In this document: one piece after another, positions 11,396 through 22,470 of the stretch
Layout of the letters: each line of letters starts with the position of its first letter
Numbering within the stretch: position 1 is the stretch's first letter
From: Bathynomus jamesi
Lineage: Eukaryota > Arthropoda > Malacostraca > Isopoda > Cirolanidae
Direction: 5' to 3'
NCBI GenBank assembly: GCA_023014485.1
Contig: JAJOZX010009425.1
Span: forward strand, 41,001-105,000
DNA: 64,000 bases
The notes under the pieces: model-generated
The model's input: only the letters and a program-made list of their open reading frames with translations
The model's database searches: none
Told to the model about the DNA's origin: nothing
Position numbers and translations under genes: made by a program

Positions 11396-11397
<2 letters not shown>
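10972..11397 (-). mobile_element. CR1-like LINE 3' tail, between (GA)n tracts
   Basis: On the minus strand this is a LINE 3' UTR ending in CCTTGTAACTCCTTGTAACT followed by (TC)n. It matches the tails at 25937-26340, 27469-27845 and (plus strand) 36540-36640. It is bounded by (GA)n on both sides (10946-10971 and 11398-11432), so the fragment is 5'-truncated and lies inside a microsatellite. Confidence 0.8.
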
Positions 11398-11432
<35 letters not shown>

Positions 11433-11435
<3 letters not shown>

Positions 11436-12334
11436 CAAAATAACTTCCATAATAGAGATAGTAGCGGTAAAAAAATTAAAAATTAGTACAGCTCTGATGC
11501 ATGCTGAACAATTTGCAGGTTTGCGTGCCTTGCCTCAGTATTTTTTATGATTATACTTCAGAGCATTGAGGATGATCTCACTGCAGTCGTAACAGCGAGC
11601 TCTAACCTCTTGGATTGTATTTTTAATGGTTTTTGTACGTCTGGCACTTTTAAATGTTGTACGATATTTCTAGTCAAGCAGTACTACCAACCGGAAGTTG
11701 AAAAATTAGAGTAATAGAGTTAAGTCGGTGACATTTAAAAGAAAGGAAAGAAGTATTAAATGGATGTTTTTTTAAATATTTTTTATTCTAAAATTTGCAA
11801 CAGTATAATACATATATTAGAATATGAATTGAATGCACATAGGCATAGGCCACGAGCACAGATAAGTAAATGGCTTCTGCTCAGGGTCTCCCTACCTTCC
11901 TGTACGACTTAGGTTAGGTGGGTGTTGGCTTAATGCCGTCGACATTTCTCTTGTGGCAATGAAGAAGCTTAATTTAGTTGCATTTTAATCATGTGTTTCC
12001 TAATAGCCTATGATATAATTTAATGTGAACTATGACACAGTGCACTATATAAATGTAGTGTGTGTTCAACATATTAGTTATACCTAAATCTACTATAAAT
12101 GAATCGTGCGAGCTTCTACCTACTAACACGAACAACGAGGTAAAAAAGGTAAGTGTATTATGATATTCACTACGCCTTAGTATAACGGACATAACAATAA
12201 TGGGCAAAACTTTGTCTCTGAACAGTGAATATTGTCTGAATAGTAGAGTCCATAACGGCTTGCTATGTTAAAACAGGTTAAACTAGGTTAGGGCCATATA
12301 GACTCTCAAGAGACATTGTCTGGATAGTAGAGTT
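11433..12334. other. Unassigned spacer
   Basis: No coding frame with family resemblance, no paired termini and no copy elsewhere in the window that I could see. Confidence 0.35.
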
Positions 12335-12920
12335 TTAGGATCTTTTCGGTTTTACGGCCTGTAATATTTTTTAACTGTTTTTTATTGTCCAGTTTTAATC
12401 GAGGATTTCAAAAATAACATTCATGTTTTAGAGAAGCAAATAGTGAGGCAGTTATATGCAATTTAACAAATTTAAAATATATATTTTTAAACCGTATTGG
12501 GATCTTTTTGGTTTGACGGCCGGCGGAAAAAACTAGTCATGGCTACGGGACCGTCAAATTCTAGCTTCTACCAACTGGTTAGGTTAACTGAATGCCCAGT
12601 TAGGTTAACGAATGCTCGGTTAGGTCAACTGTACGCCCTTGACGATTGGTTAGAAGTCATGATATTTTCGTTAGTTTACTGTCAAAACAAACGAAAATAC
12701 CATGACTTAACCTAACCAATCGTCATGAGCGTACACTTGACCTAAAACTTTCAGGGATTTTGGAATCTTAAAGCATATGATATTCTCTGAACTAAAATGT
12801 ATAACTAACCTCACTATTTGTTTCTCTAAAACATGAATGTTATTTTGAAATCCTCGATTAAAACTGGACAATAAAAAAGTTAAAAAATATTACAGGCTGT
12901 AAAATCGAAAAGATCGAGTT
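12335..12920. repeat. Foldback element FB-C with nested palindrome
   Basis: The outer arms (about 12335-12460 and 12800-12915) are inverted copies; shared words include GTCCAGTTTTAATCGAGGAT and AACATTCATGTTTTAGAGAA. The centre holds a second palindrome (12565-12765) built from GGTTAGGTTAACTGAATGCC-type units and TGACGATTGGTTAG, the same module as in the Helitrons at 16.5-19.0 kb. GGATCTTTTCGGTTTTACGG at the edge recurs in variant form at 12498 and 35899. Confidence 0.75.
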
Positions 12921-13640
12921 TTACTTGATAATCATATTTAGGCTTACTTTAACTAGGAAAACCATTACAAACATTACAATAATTTTAACAGAACATTTTA
13001 CTATTTGACAAAGAATAATTAAAATATTGATAGACTATTTTTATTTGATTTGACCCTTAAACTTTATCCTTAATAGAATGTTATGATGACGTAATGTATG
13101 GTATTATTGCGGAAATTGTCATTGTTTAGAAACGGAAAAGGTGTTTGTGGAAACTGTACTTAGTTCATTTATATACGTAAATGAAACGCTTTAAAATAGA
13201 CGTTCACCAAATTTTCGGTTACTTCAGTGATTGTTTCTGCACGAAATACGAGATGTTTACTTAGATTGTTGAAAAGTTAAGAAACTCAGAGAATGAGCTG
13301 CTTTGTGTTGATTAATGCCATTCTGATAAAAGCTACATCGGGCTTCATTCGTTGCCACTAGGCGATATGTGCCGTTCTAATCGGCCACTTCTGGCTTCAC
13401 TGTTGCAACGAGGCGTTATGTAAAAATAGATCATACACACGTAGGTTATATTTTTTAAAAACTTGCATAGACTCAATTCTATGATACAGGTAGAACTAAG
13501 ACTCTTAAGATCTCGTAATGGAAAAGTAATTGCAAAATGTTAATTTCTTGCTTAAAATCCAGGAATTCATATTTTTGAGAAATTTGTCATTATGAGCTGC
13601 TCCTTTGTTTAGACTTTAGAAGCAGGAAAAGGTTATTTGT
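12921..13640. other. AT-rich spacer; part of a diverged direct repeat
   Basis: About 13250-13380 (TTTACTTAGATTGTTGAA, then TTAATGCCATTCTGATA) recurs diverged at 14340-14470. No coding frame. Confidence 0.4.
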
Positions 13641-14228
13641 GGAAATCATAACGCAACACTAGTTTCCGCAAAATCAGCGTTTCAATCGACTTTATCTGGT
13701 GAATAGTTGGATGCGGAACGGTCTCTCTATATACACTAGATGTAGCGAGTGTAGGACCTGGTTCTGATTAATCAGTTAATCATTGTTTCGAATTTAATCA
13801 TTAATTAACCAAAAAATATTTTTAGAAAATGATGAAGTGATTCATTTTCCTCAATTTCAGCATAATTTTACCTTAAATTTTGTAATGTATCATTTGAATT
13901 TGACACCTTTTTGCGTGTATAAACTGTCTAATCCGCCCATGCCTGATTTCTTGAACTAAAGCAAACTAAATGTTTGAGCAAACTGCTTTCTTTAGTCTTA
14001 TCTCGCGCAACAGAACAAATATAGCTCTTTCTTACTCTTTTCAGAAGTATTTAATTTTTAATAATTTTTAACCAGTTAATCATCGGTTAATTAGAAAATT
14101 TCATCATTCATCACTCATCACTTTCCTAAAAATGATTAATTAACCACGCCCTAGTAGCGACCCGTGGTTCGAATTTTACGTTAAGCTGTAGGTCCCCGTC
14201 ATATGAACAAAGTTAAACCCCAAACATT
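13641..14228 (+). mobile_element. 5S-rRNA-derived SINE relic, split by a MITE
   Basis: Positions 13650-13748 align with the 5S-like head of the SINE at 19955-20173 (here AATAGTTGGATGCGGAACGG, there AGTAGTTGGATGGGAGACCG). Positions 14161-14228 align with its body (CCCGTGGTTCGAATTTTACG, AGCTGTAGGTCC). Divergence is high, so this is an old copy. The segment between is an inserted element. Confidence 0.7.
13749..14152. mobile_element. Foldback MITE inside the SINE
   Basis: Ends TAGGACCTGGTT (13751) and, inverted, AGGGCGTGGTTAATTAATC. Flanks TGTAGCGA (13741-13748) and AGTAGCGA (14153-14160) match at 7 of 8 positions, as expected of an aged hAT duplication. The left end carries an extra GT dinucleotide before TAGG, so the exact start is uncertain. 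Confidence 0.6.
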
Positions 14229-14656
14229 TTCTTAAATGCAGCCGTTTTCTTTAATGCCGTGTTCCCTCTCATTGGCGACTAAAATGACCCCTCCTCTCCA
14301 CAAAAAATGTAAATTTTCGGTTATTGGTTTCCACACACAATATATTTACTTAGATTGCTGTGAAGTTATTAAAGAACTCAAATATATAATGAGTTGCATT
14401 GTTTTAATTAATGCCATTCTGATACAAACTACATTAGGACTCGTCCGTTGCTACGAGGCTGCTATGTAAATAGGCTATATAAATGTAAAAATAATTGAGT
14501 TATCCTTCTATTGTTATGAAAATTATATAGTACAAACATAACCAATAAGAATTTAATGTCTTAATGTAATTCAGCTGGATTTGTTTTGTATATTAATTCG
14601 CAGTTTTCTTTTAAAAGTTTTCAAATGAGTTTGACTGATTTTGTATATTATTATTG
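14229..14656. other. Spacer with second half of a diverged direct repeat
   Basis: 14340-14470 resembles 13250-13380 at low identity. Nothing else is recognisable. Confidence 0.35.
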
Positions 14657-14896
14657 TGATATATACAAGTATAAATTAGCACTTCGGTTTCGTTTGTGCT
14701 AAAAATCTATACATAGGTCTTCAAAAGAACTTTGGCCTCGCATTTTTTTGCGAGTTCCCATGTTCAACCAAGTGATTGATATATGCAAATATAAATTCGC
14801 ACTTCGGTCTTCATTTGTACTAAAAATCCATACATACTGTAGGTCTTCAAAAGAACTTTGGCCTCGCATTTTCGCGAGTTCCCGTGTTCAACCAAT
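14657..14896. repeat. Tandem duplication, two units of about 120 bp
   Basis: GGTCTTCAAAAGAACTTTGG followed by CCTCGCATTTT and GCGAGTTCCC occurs in both units, as do ATAAATT(A/C)GCACTTCGGT and TGTGCTAAAAATC/TGTACTAAAAATC. No coding frame of note. Confidence 0.8.
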
Positions 14897-15037
14897 TTTT
14901 GCTAAGAAATGTGTAAATAAAATTTTAAAATGGTAGTCTTGTTCGTAAATGTCACCTTTTCTCTCCATTTTTCAAAGAAATGTTCAGGCCTATCATTGAT
15001 AATTGTTTCTTTATAAACATTTTTCTTGGACACGGTA
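14897..15037. other. Short unassigned spacer
   Basis: AT-rich, with no paired ends or coding potential seen. Confidence 0.3.
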
Positions 15038-15197
15038 TGGATCACCCGAAGATCAGGGCCCCCAGCCTTCTTTAGTTATCCTTATAAGGCTAACTAACGA
15101 AAATATCACGACCTAACCTAACCAATCGTCAAGGGCTTTTTAGTTAGCCTTATAAAACTAACTAAAGAAGGCTGTGGACCCTGATTTTCAGATGATC
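15038..15197. repeat. Foldback with GATTGGTTAGG core (FB-D)
   Basis: The arms are GATCACCCGAAGATCAGGGC with CCAGCCTTCTTTAGTTA on the left and TAACTAAAGAAGGCTG with CTGATTTTCAGATGATCCC on the right. The core carries ACGAAAATATCACGACCTAA and CCAATCGTCAAGGGC. The same module is at 33544-33616 and inside 35891-36352. Confidence 0.7.
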
Positions 15198-15482
15198 CCA
15201 CGGTACAGTAGAAAGTATTTTCTCATAAAGCCATAGCAAAAACTTGCGTTTTCAGTAATTTTCCCATAAAAGTGGTTGAACCAACTTATTGAGAAAACTT
15301 GATAAGTGGTTGTAGCTCGGTTTTTTTATTTAGTTAAAGAAGTTGGTAATGGCTAAAGATGGTTGACTTGTATAGTTCAAAATGGTCCTTTGAACCATTA
15401 TTTACTCTGAAGGTCGAAGTCGATACTTTTAATTGAGCGAATTAACCAGTTTTCCTTTTCAGTATTTCAGTGCACTGTAATT

Positions 15483-15714
15483 TACAAAAAAGGTTGGGAA
15501 CCACTGGCCTATACAATGAAATATTTTGACACAAAATTTAGAGTTCTGCAGGGTTTTCCATAAGTACCTTTATACCTTAACCTTTTCCTGCTAGAATAGG
15601 GTGAGGGGTAAAGTGGGTAAAGGAACTTATGGGACACTGTATAACGCTACTTTTACAGCCGGTGTAGGTTAAGTAGGCAAAGAAATGTATCTAATATACT
15701 ATTTCAGAAATGAA

Positions 15715-15775
<61 letters not shown>

Positions 15776-16520
15776 AACAGTTTTTTTGCGCACACCTACA
15801 GGTCGCTACAATTGGTGTAGAACAATGCGGTTTTCACCATTCGATGCGTCTTTTTATTGTGCAGTGCCCATGCTAAAAAAAATTCCCTAACCTAATTCCT
15901 TTCCCCCTTTTAGGGGTACAATTCTTCCCATGCCTGTACACGCATTTTTATTTTTTATTTTTAATCATAATTTTGGCACAAAATAAGTCAATATTTACTA
16001 AACATTTAATATCATTCGATTCACAAAAGATTTCTTTATCGATTCAATACAAAAAATTACATAATTAAAACGGGCAATTTAAATAAACACGAGTTTAAAG
16101 TTAAACGAGCCACACTCGAAATTATTTACAGTGACTTTTGTGCGTTTTATTACTGTGGCTTTTGTACAAATAATTTTACGTATACACAAATAATTTGATA
16201 GGATATTGATTTATCATTCTATTTTTGTTGTTGTCATAGAAATACGTTAATTAAGTTATCTGATTAGATGCGCTTTTATAGTTGAAGATCATTTTTAGAA
16301 AATTATTTATTTTCCCCACTTTAAAATATTACAACATTTCTATTAGGTATCCTAATATCATTATACCTGTCGCTGTAAGTAAGAAAATAGCAATTATTTT
16401 CCATTTCATGAAAATTTCGGACCCCCTAGGCCTACAAAACCAATTTTCCCCTTTTCTTTATAAAAAATTGTTGATTTTCGGAAGTCTTTCGGTTATAAAT
16501 TTGTACCAGTCTATTGTTTA
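15483..16520 (-). repeat. Left arm of the large inverted repeat
   Basis: This is the reverse complement of 19012 to about 20440. Matching landmarks are GGTTGGGAACCACTGGCC (15490), the TACAGCCGGTGTAGG block (about 15654), CACCTACAGGTCGCTACAAT (about 15794) and CCCTAGGCCTACAAAACCAA (about 16422). A (TA)n run is at 15718-15768. An 81-codon frame (16282-16527) has a near-identical twin in the other arm (19005-19250, minus), but nothing else suggests it is coding. Confidence 0.85.
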
Positions 16521-16522
16521 TC

Positions 16523-16560
<38 letters not shown>

Positions 16561-17392
16561 GACGTGTGTGTGTGTGTTCCAGCCATCAGCCATAACTCCA
16601 AAATGGAAGCAGTTACAAACATGAAACTTCACACACATATTGATTAGGTCCCGAGGTTGTGCACGTGGGTGTTAATAAATTAAATAATTAAATTTAAAAC
16701 ATTAAATGACGTCATCAAGATCATTACGAAACCTATGGTAAAATTATTGAACACCCGGTTAGGTTCATTGAATGCCAGGTTAGGTCATCTGTACGCCCTT
16801 GACGATTGGTTAGGTTAAGTCGTGATATTTTCGTTGGCTTCAACGAAAATATCATGACAACCTAACCAATCGTCAAGGGTGTACAATTAACCTAACCGGG
16901 CATTCAATTAACTTATCCGGGCGTTCAATTAATCTATTTGGGCATTCAGTTGACCTAACCGGCCATTTAATTAACCTAATCGGGCATTCAGTTGACCTAA
17001 CTGGGCATTCAATTAACCTAACCTGGCATTCTGTTTACCTAACCAGGCATATATATATATAGCGTTCAACATCCAACCCGGGAACGCCGGGTCGCTCCGC
17101 TAGTTAGGTTCATTGAATGCCAGGTTAGGTCATCTGTACGCCCTTGACGATTGGTTAGGTTAAGTCGTGATATTTTCGTTGGCTTCAACGAAAATATCAT
17201 GACTTAACCTAACCAATCGTCAAGGGTGTACAATTAACCTAACCGGGCATTCAATTAACTTATCCGGGCGTTCAATTAATCTATTTGGGCATTCAGTTGA
17301 CCTAACCGGCCATTTAATTAACCTAATCGGGCATTCAGTTGACCTAACTGGGCATTCAATTAACCTAACCGGGCATTCAGTGTACCTAACCG

Positions 17393-17424
<32 letters not shown>

Positions 17425-17466
17425 GCGTTCAACATCCAACCCGGCAACGCCGGGTCGCTCCGCTAG
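16521..17466 (+). mobile_element. Short non-autonomous Helitron with a duplicated 3' half
   Basis: Begins TCTATAATAATAATAA directly after an A. Ends with a hairpin (ACCCGGC AAC GCCGGGT, 17439-17455), seven bases, then CTAG followed by T; this is the Helitron 3' signature. An identical type of end also occurs at 17103, and 16759-17103 is repeated as 17104-17466, so the 3' half is tandemly duplicated. The body has a (GT)n, about nine 20-bp units of the type CATTCAATTAACCTAACCGG, a TGACGATTGGTTAGG palindrome and (TA)n. No Rep/helicase is encoded. Confidence 0.75.
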
Positions 17467-18090
17467 TGATATACCTATAACCGAGAGGTGCTTCCCGCAA
17501 GACGAATGGAGGAAGGCTGTTCAATACTTTAACTGGCAAATCCTGAGGACATTAGACTTGAGGGATTTGGCTTGATAACTGTCGCCTTTATTCTCTGCTT
17601 TTATATGACTGGGACAGAAGAACTTTTAATGGCTTTTGGTCTGAAGGCTTTTGGAACTCGTCTATGGTGGCGTGTGGGAAAATTTTACGAGTCTGACATT
17701 TGATTCTGGACCACTACGAAATTAAGGTGGCGCTTGGTATCCGAAGAAACCATTTTCGTCGCCAGTCCAAATGTAACGTTCAATAAAGAAAATATCGTTT
17801 CTCGTTGTAACCTAACATTGATACCCGGAGAACTTTTTCAGTATAGATTTCTTCTGGTAACGAGGAACTGAAGACGTCTTCAGCAAAGTGACGAATTTAT
17901 GTTTGCACCAAGGTCTCTAAGGAGATCTGGTCTTCATTGAAAATGACCTGTATCGGCAGGAATCGCCTTCGTAAGGGTGACCTTTTATGATGCCATTCGA
18001 TTCGCACTTCAGAAGTGTATTACCGTATCGAATCTACGAAGTTTCTGCAATAAAACTGTAGGACAGTGATGAAGTGTTTTACGACCATAT
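17467..18090 (-). repeat. 620-bp repeat R620, inverted copy
   Basis: Reverse complement of 23125-23746 at high identity; landmarks are ACCGAGAGGTGCTTCCCGCA (about 17476) and CTGTAGGACAGTGATGAAGT (about 18056). No element termini were found. A 71-codon frame in the 23.5 kb copy is broken here, which argues against a gene. Confidence 0.85.
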
Positions 18091-18408
18091 AATATATATA
18101 TCTCTCTCTCTCTCTCTCTCTCTCTGTATATATATTAGTGGTTATCCGGATATCCGCATCATTTTTAACATCCGCATCCGCACTTCTGACTGCGGATGTT
18201 ATGCGGATATTACCTCTAATAAATTATGCAATTTACAATTAAATTAGCTTATAAAGTAGCTTATAAGGCCCAGTCATGCACATTTCATGTAAAGTATTAA
18301 TTATTAATGAACAAACAAATATATAAACGTCAAAATATAAATACCTGGTAACAGAAAATTGAATGAAACTTGTTTCATTGAATTTTCTATGGCTGAACTC
18401 TTGAGAAA
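18091..18408. other. (TC)n and unassigned sequence between the large arms
   Basis: A (TC)n run is at 18101-18126. TAGTGGTTATCCGGATATCC at 18135 looks like a hAT-type terminus followed by repeated GCGGAT/ATCCGC words, but no matching right end was found. Confidence 0.4.
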
Positions 18409-18449
18409 CTAGCGGAGCGACCCGGCGTTGCCGGGTTGGATGTTGAACG

Positions 18450-18486
<37 letters not shown>

Positions 18487-19011
18487 TGGTTAGGTAAACT
18501 GAATGCCTGGTTAGGTTAATTGAATGCCCAGTCAGGTCAACTGAATGCCCCGATTAGGTTAATTAAATGGCCGGTTAGGTCAACTGAATGCCCTATTAGA
18601 TTAATTGAATGCCCGGGTACGTTAATTGAATGCCCGGTTAGGTTAATTGTACACCCTTGACGATTGGTTAGGTTAAGTGATGATATTTTCGTTAAAGCCA
18701 ACGAAAATATCACGACTTAACCTAACCAATCGTCAAGGGCGTACAGATGACCTAACCTGGCATTCAATGAACCTAACCGGGTATTCAATAAGTTTACCAT
18801 AGGTTTCGTAATGATCTTGATGACGTCATTTAATGTTTTAAATTTAATTATTTAATTTATTAACACCCACGTGCACAACCTCGGGACCTAATCAATATGT
18901 GTGTGAAGTTTCATGTTTGTAACTGCTTCCATTTTGGAGTTATGGCTGATGGCTGGAACACACACACACACACACACACACGTCTTTTATTGTTATTATT
19001 ATTATTATAGA
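18409..19011 (-). mobile_element. Short non-autonomous Helitron, inverted copy
   Basis: Reads on the minus strand from TCTATAATAATAATAA (19011, preceded by A) to CTAG (18412-18409, followed by T). It has the same hairpin (ACCCGGC GTT GCCGGGT seen on plus), the same 20-bp units and the same GATTGGTTAGG palindrome as 16521-17466, without the internal duplication. It sits at the same place in the right arm of the large inverted repeat. Confidence 0.75.
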
Positions 19012-20171
19012 TAAACAATAGACTGGTACAAATTTATAACCGAAAGACTTCCGAAAATCAACAATTTTTTATAAAGAAAAGGGGAAAATTGGTTTTGTAG
19101 GCCTAGGGGGTCCGAAATTTTCATGAAATGGAAAATAATTGGTATTTTCTTACTTACAGCGACAGGTATAATGATATTAGGATACCTAATAGAAATTTTG
19201 TAATATTTTAAAGTGGGGAAAATAAATAATTTTCTAAAAATGATCTTCAACTATACAAGCGCATCTAATCAGATAACTTAATTAACGTATTTCTATGACA
19301 ACAAAAAAATAGAATGATAAATCAATATCCTATCAAATTATTTGTGTATACGTAAAATTATTTGTACAAAAGCCACAGTAATAAAACGCACAAAAGTCAC
19401 GGTAAATAATTTCGAGTGTGGCTCGTTTAACTTTAAACTCGTGTTTATTTAAATTGCCCGTTTTAATTATGTAATTTTTTTTATTGAATCGATAAAGAAA
19501 TCTTTTGTGAATCGAAAAATGTTAAAATTATAACAAATATCAAAATATTTTGTATAAAAATCATTGAATTTTAAAAATGCATGTTTGTTTTTTGTTTTTT
19601 GCAAAAAGTTCTTTACGAATTTTAAAAATATATACTTTTTTTAAATTGAATCGATAAATAAATCTTTTGTGAATCGAATGATATTAAATGTTTAGTAAAT
19701 ATTGACTTATTTTGTGCCAAAATTATGATTAAAAATGAAAAATTAAAAAAATGCGTGTCCAGGCATGGGAAGAACTGTACCCCTAAAAGGGGGGAAGGAA
19801 TTAGGTTAGGGAATTTTTTTTAGCATGGGCACTGCACAATAAAAAGACGCATCGAATGGTGAAAACCGCATTGTTCTACACCAATTGTAGCGACCTGTAG
19901 GTGTGCGCAAAAAAACTGTTACATATATATATCTATCTATCTATATATATATATTTTTTTTTTTTTTAATTGGGGTTGTTTAACCTCCTTCGCAACATCT
20001 AAGGTCATATGACGGAGAGGACCTACAGCTTTACGTGGGATCCGAACCACGGGCGCTACATAATCTAGGCGCAGAGGACGGTCTCCCATCCAACTACTAC
20101 CCAGACCCAATGTCGCTTAACTTCGCTGATCTCCGAGAAGCGGTGTTACGACATCGGCCACTACGTAGCCC

Positions 20172-20206
<35 letters not shown>

Positions 20207-20440
20207 CTTCATTTCTGAAATAGTATATTATATACATTTCTTTGCCTACTTAACCTACACCGGCTGTAAAAGTAGCGTTATACAGTGTCCCATAAGTTCC
20301 TTTACCCACTTACCCTCACCTATTCTAGCAGGAAAAGGTTAAGGTATAAAGGTACTTATGGAAAACCCTGCAGAACTCCAAATTTTGTCAAAATATTTCA
20401 TGTAGAGGCCAGTGGTTCCCAACCTTTTTGTATGGTTACC
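19012..20440 (+). repeat. Right arm of the large inverted repeat
   Basis: Inverted partner of 15483-16520. It is longer because a SINE (19955-20173) has been added in the TA-rich segment and because 19510-19670 contains a partial duplication around AATCTTTTGTGAATCGAA. The arm continues directly into composite repeat copy b. Confidence 0.85.
19955..20173 (-). mobile_element. 5S-rRNA-derived SINE
   Basis: On the minus strand the head reads like 5S rRNA: CACCGCTTCTCGGAGATCAG, CGAAGTTAAGCGACATTGGG, then TAGTAGTTGGATGGGAGACC. This covers the internal promoter region of 5S genes used by RNA polymerase III. The body follows with GTGGTTCGGATCCCACG and AGCTGTAGGTCC, then a tail of A residues (T-run at 19955-19967 on plus). 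It is absent from the equivalent place in the other arm, so it inserted after duplication. It would need LINE machinery to move. Confidence 0.85.
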
Positions 20441-20573
20441 CAATTCTAATCCAGCTCTATTACCCGAATCATTAGATATTATTTTTTATAACTTCTGGAT
20501 CGCGTGTCATTACCCGACAAAATAGTTGTCATTATCCAAGTGGGTTAATTTACCCCTAGGTTGGGAACCACTG
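20410..20573. mobile_element. hAT MITE, CAGTGGTTCCCAACC family, copy 1
   Basis: Ends CAGTGGTTCCCAACC and its exact inverse GGTTGGGAACCACTG. Flanks GTAGAGGC and GTATCGGC are diverged versions of the GTATAGGC duplication that is exact at 23925/24098. It is 164 bp. Partial copies are at 15485 and about 42205. Confidence 0.85.
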
Positions 20574-21446
20574 GTATCGGCAATGCACTTTACTTATTGC
20601 GTTAATTCTCTGTGTAATATAAGATTTTAAATGTACAATTAATTCAACTTTTTAATTGTTTGTTGTTTTCAATTATTGTTTAAGAAATCGCAAAATTTCC
20701 TATATCACTCAATTCGGAGAGTATTTAATCATATACAAAACTAAAAACTCAGCCTAGTATTAGTTTATCATAAATAATTGTTTGACCATTGCTAAATGGC
20801 GCTATATAATTTATATAATTTAAGGATAGGCTTTTAGAGAACCTTAACTTAACATTAGGTAAAAAGGAATACTGAAGCTCTCTTATTTTTTTCATACTTA
20901 TTATTGCAAAGGTACTTCTAAAATGAATTATTATATCCCAAATGTAGTTATTACTGTACAGTATATTTCGGCATTTGAAATTTAAAAATGGCATATTAAA
21001 AAACATTTCAAATAAAATTTTGATTCTGGTCGCCACAAAAATGTATTTCATATTGGATGGCAAATTACACCAACAAATAGATCTTCAACTATGAGTTCAT
21101 CACTGACAAGTACCAAGCTAAAAGTTTCTCCGCCATTGTGAAAATTGTTGGCTTCAACAATGTCAAAACATTCAAACCCACGCTATACAAAAGATACGAA
21201 TGGTGTGTATTAGTCTAGAATCTAGATATAAAAGATACATGGAGGACACTTTTTGTTAGTTACAAATAAAGTATATTCAGACAATTTCCAAAATTACTTT
21301 AACATCCAACGCAACACAAAATTCATCACAGAAGGGGACTTAGTAATTAATTATACCACGCTTAGACATACAGTAAAAGCCTTCAAATGAAATAATGCAG
21401 TTATCACTTTAGTTTATCGAAAATCCATTTACACAGCGACAACATA

Positions 21447-21680
21447 CAGGGTGTGTATAAAGTAACGCAAGTAAAGAGATAAGTTCGATTTGAACTGGTT
21501 TAAGAGTTTCAGCTCGTTTTTTAAGTCGTAAAAATATTTTCAGCACCTCTTATAAATTTACTACCGAAAATACAGTTGTTATAATGTACGTGTAATAATA
21601 TTACTTGTCCATGGTCACTCGCGTTAATATAATTCAAATCAGATTTGTCTCTTCACTCGCGTTACTTTATACACACCCTG
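21447..21680. mobile_element. TIR element inside the composite repeat
   Basis: Ends CAGGGTGTGTATAAAGTAAC and its inverse GTTACTTTATACACACCCTG, 234 bp. It is flanked by TA on the left and AA on the right, so a TA target (Tc1/mariner type) is plausible. Copy c has lost the left end (about 24968) and copy d keeps both (about 40059-40296, ends slightly diverged). Confidence 0.7.
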
Positions 21681-22013
21681 AACCTACAGTATACATAATT
21701 AATACCATAAGACACATAATTCATTATGCTTTATTCATTTTATTCATTTTTATTCGTGTTCATCAAATTTCTATGAAAGATTCCCGAAAAGGTTTCCCAA
21801 ACATTTCTTTTATCAACAAACCAAAAAAATGTTTAATAATTTCTCGTACTGTTCGAAATGAAACTAAGTTTAAGGATTTACACCTTTATTTTGCAGTTAC
21901 TGTAATATTTAGCGAGCTCTCTCATGGCATCAATGATTGCTTTGAGCCTGTTGGGTATGAACATAAAAAAGTTTTGGCACAACTCCAGGGCCATTGCGGT
22001 CTACCAAACTGTT

Positions 22014-22470
22014 GTAGTGAATACTCTTATTTTAGTTTCAAGTTAAATGTTAATTTTACCGTCTTGAATTTCGGAATAGTATAAATTCATTTTAAATTAG
22101 TTACCCCATTATAATTCAATTGTGAACCACATTAATACTAATTTTATGTATACTATATTATTTTATTGTATGTAAACATAATTAATTATATATCACAATT
22201 GTCAGTTAATTATTTATATTCAAATATTTATTTTAATCTAATACCATGTCCATTTTACAAATAAATAATAGAAATCCAAGGGTTATATTTTCCACCTTTG
22301 GTACTGTCGCAGTTTCGCCTAACGGACTCAATACGGCTAGTGAGATAATCACTGGTTGGCACTTAACTAGCGGCAGTGCTTATGGCTACATCATCCAGGT
22401 TAACCTATACCGGATAGATGCGCTACGGTCCCAAGCCGTAGCTTGCCTAGGCCCAACGACGACGACGTAA
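22014..22470 (+). mobile_element. Probable retroposon insertion with a GACGACGACG tail
   Basis: Copy b has 457 bp here that copies c and d lack. ACCAAACTGTT (22003-22013) and ACCAACACTGTT (22471-22482) bracket it and are a single site in the other copies. The right end is CCAACGACGACGACGTAA, like a short simple-repeat tail. The 74-codon frame in it has no family resemblance I recognise. It may be a 5'-truncated LINE or a SINE. Confidence 0.6.

Noticed and set aside
16282..16527. 81-codon frame with a near-identical twin at 19005-19250
   Set aside because: The identity is explained by the inverted repeat as a whole; codon changes are no more constrained than the flanking sequence by eye, and there is no motif.
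20060..20173. Genuine 5S rRNA gene
   Set aside because: Diverged from 5S, followed by SINE body and A tail, and absent from the equivalent site in the other arm.
21605..22084. 159-codon frame in composite repeat copy b as a possible gene
   Set aside because: The same region in copies c and d shifts frame and ends differently, and no family motif is present.
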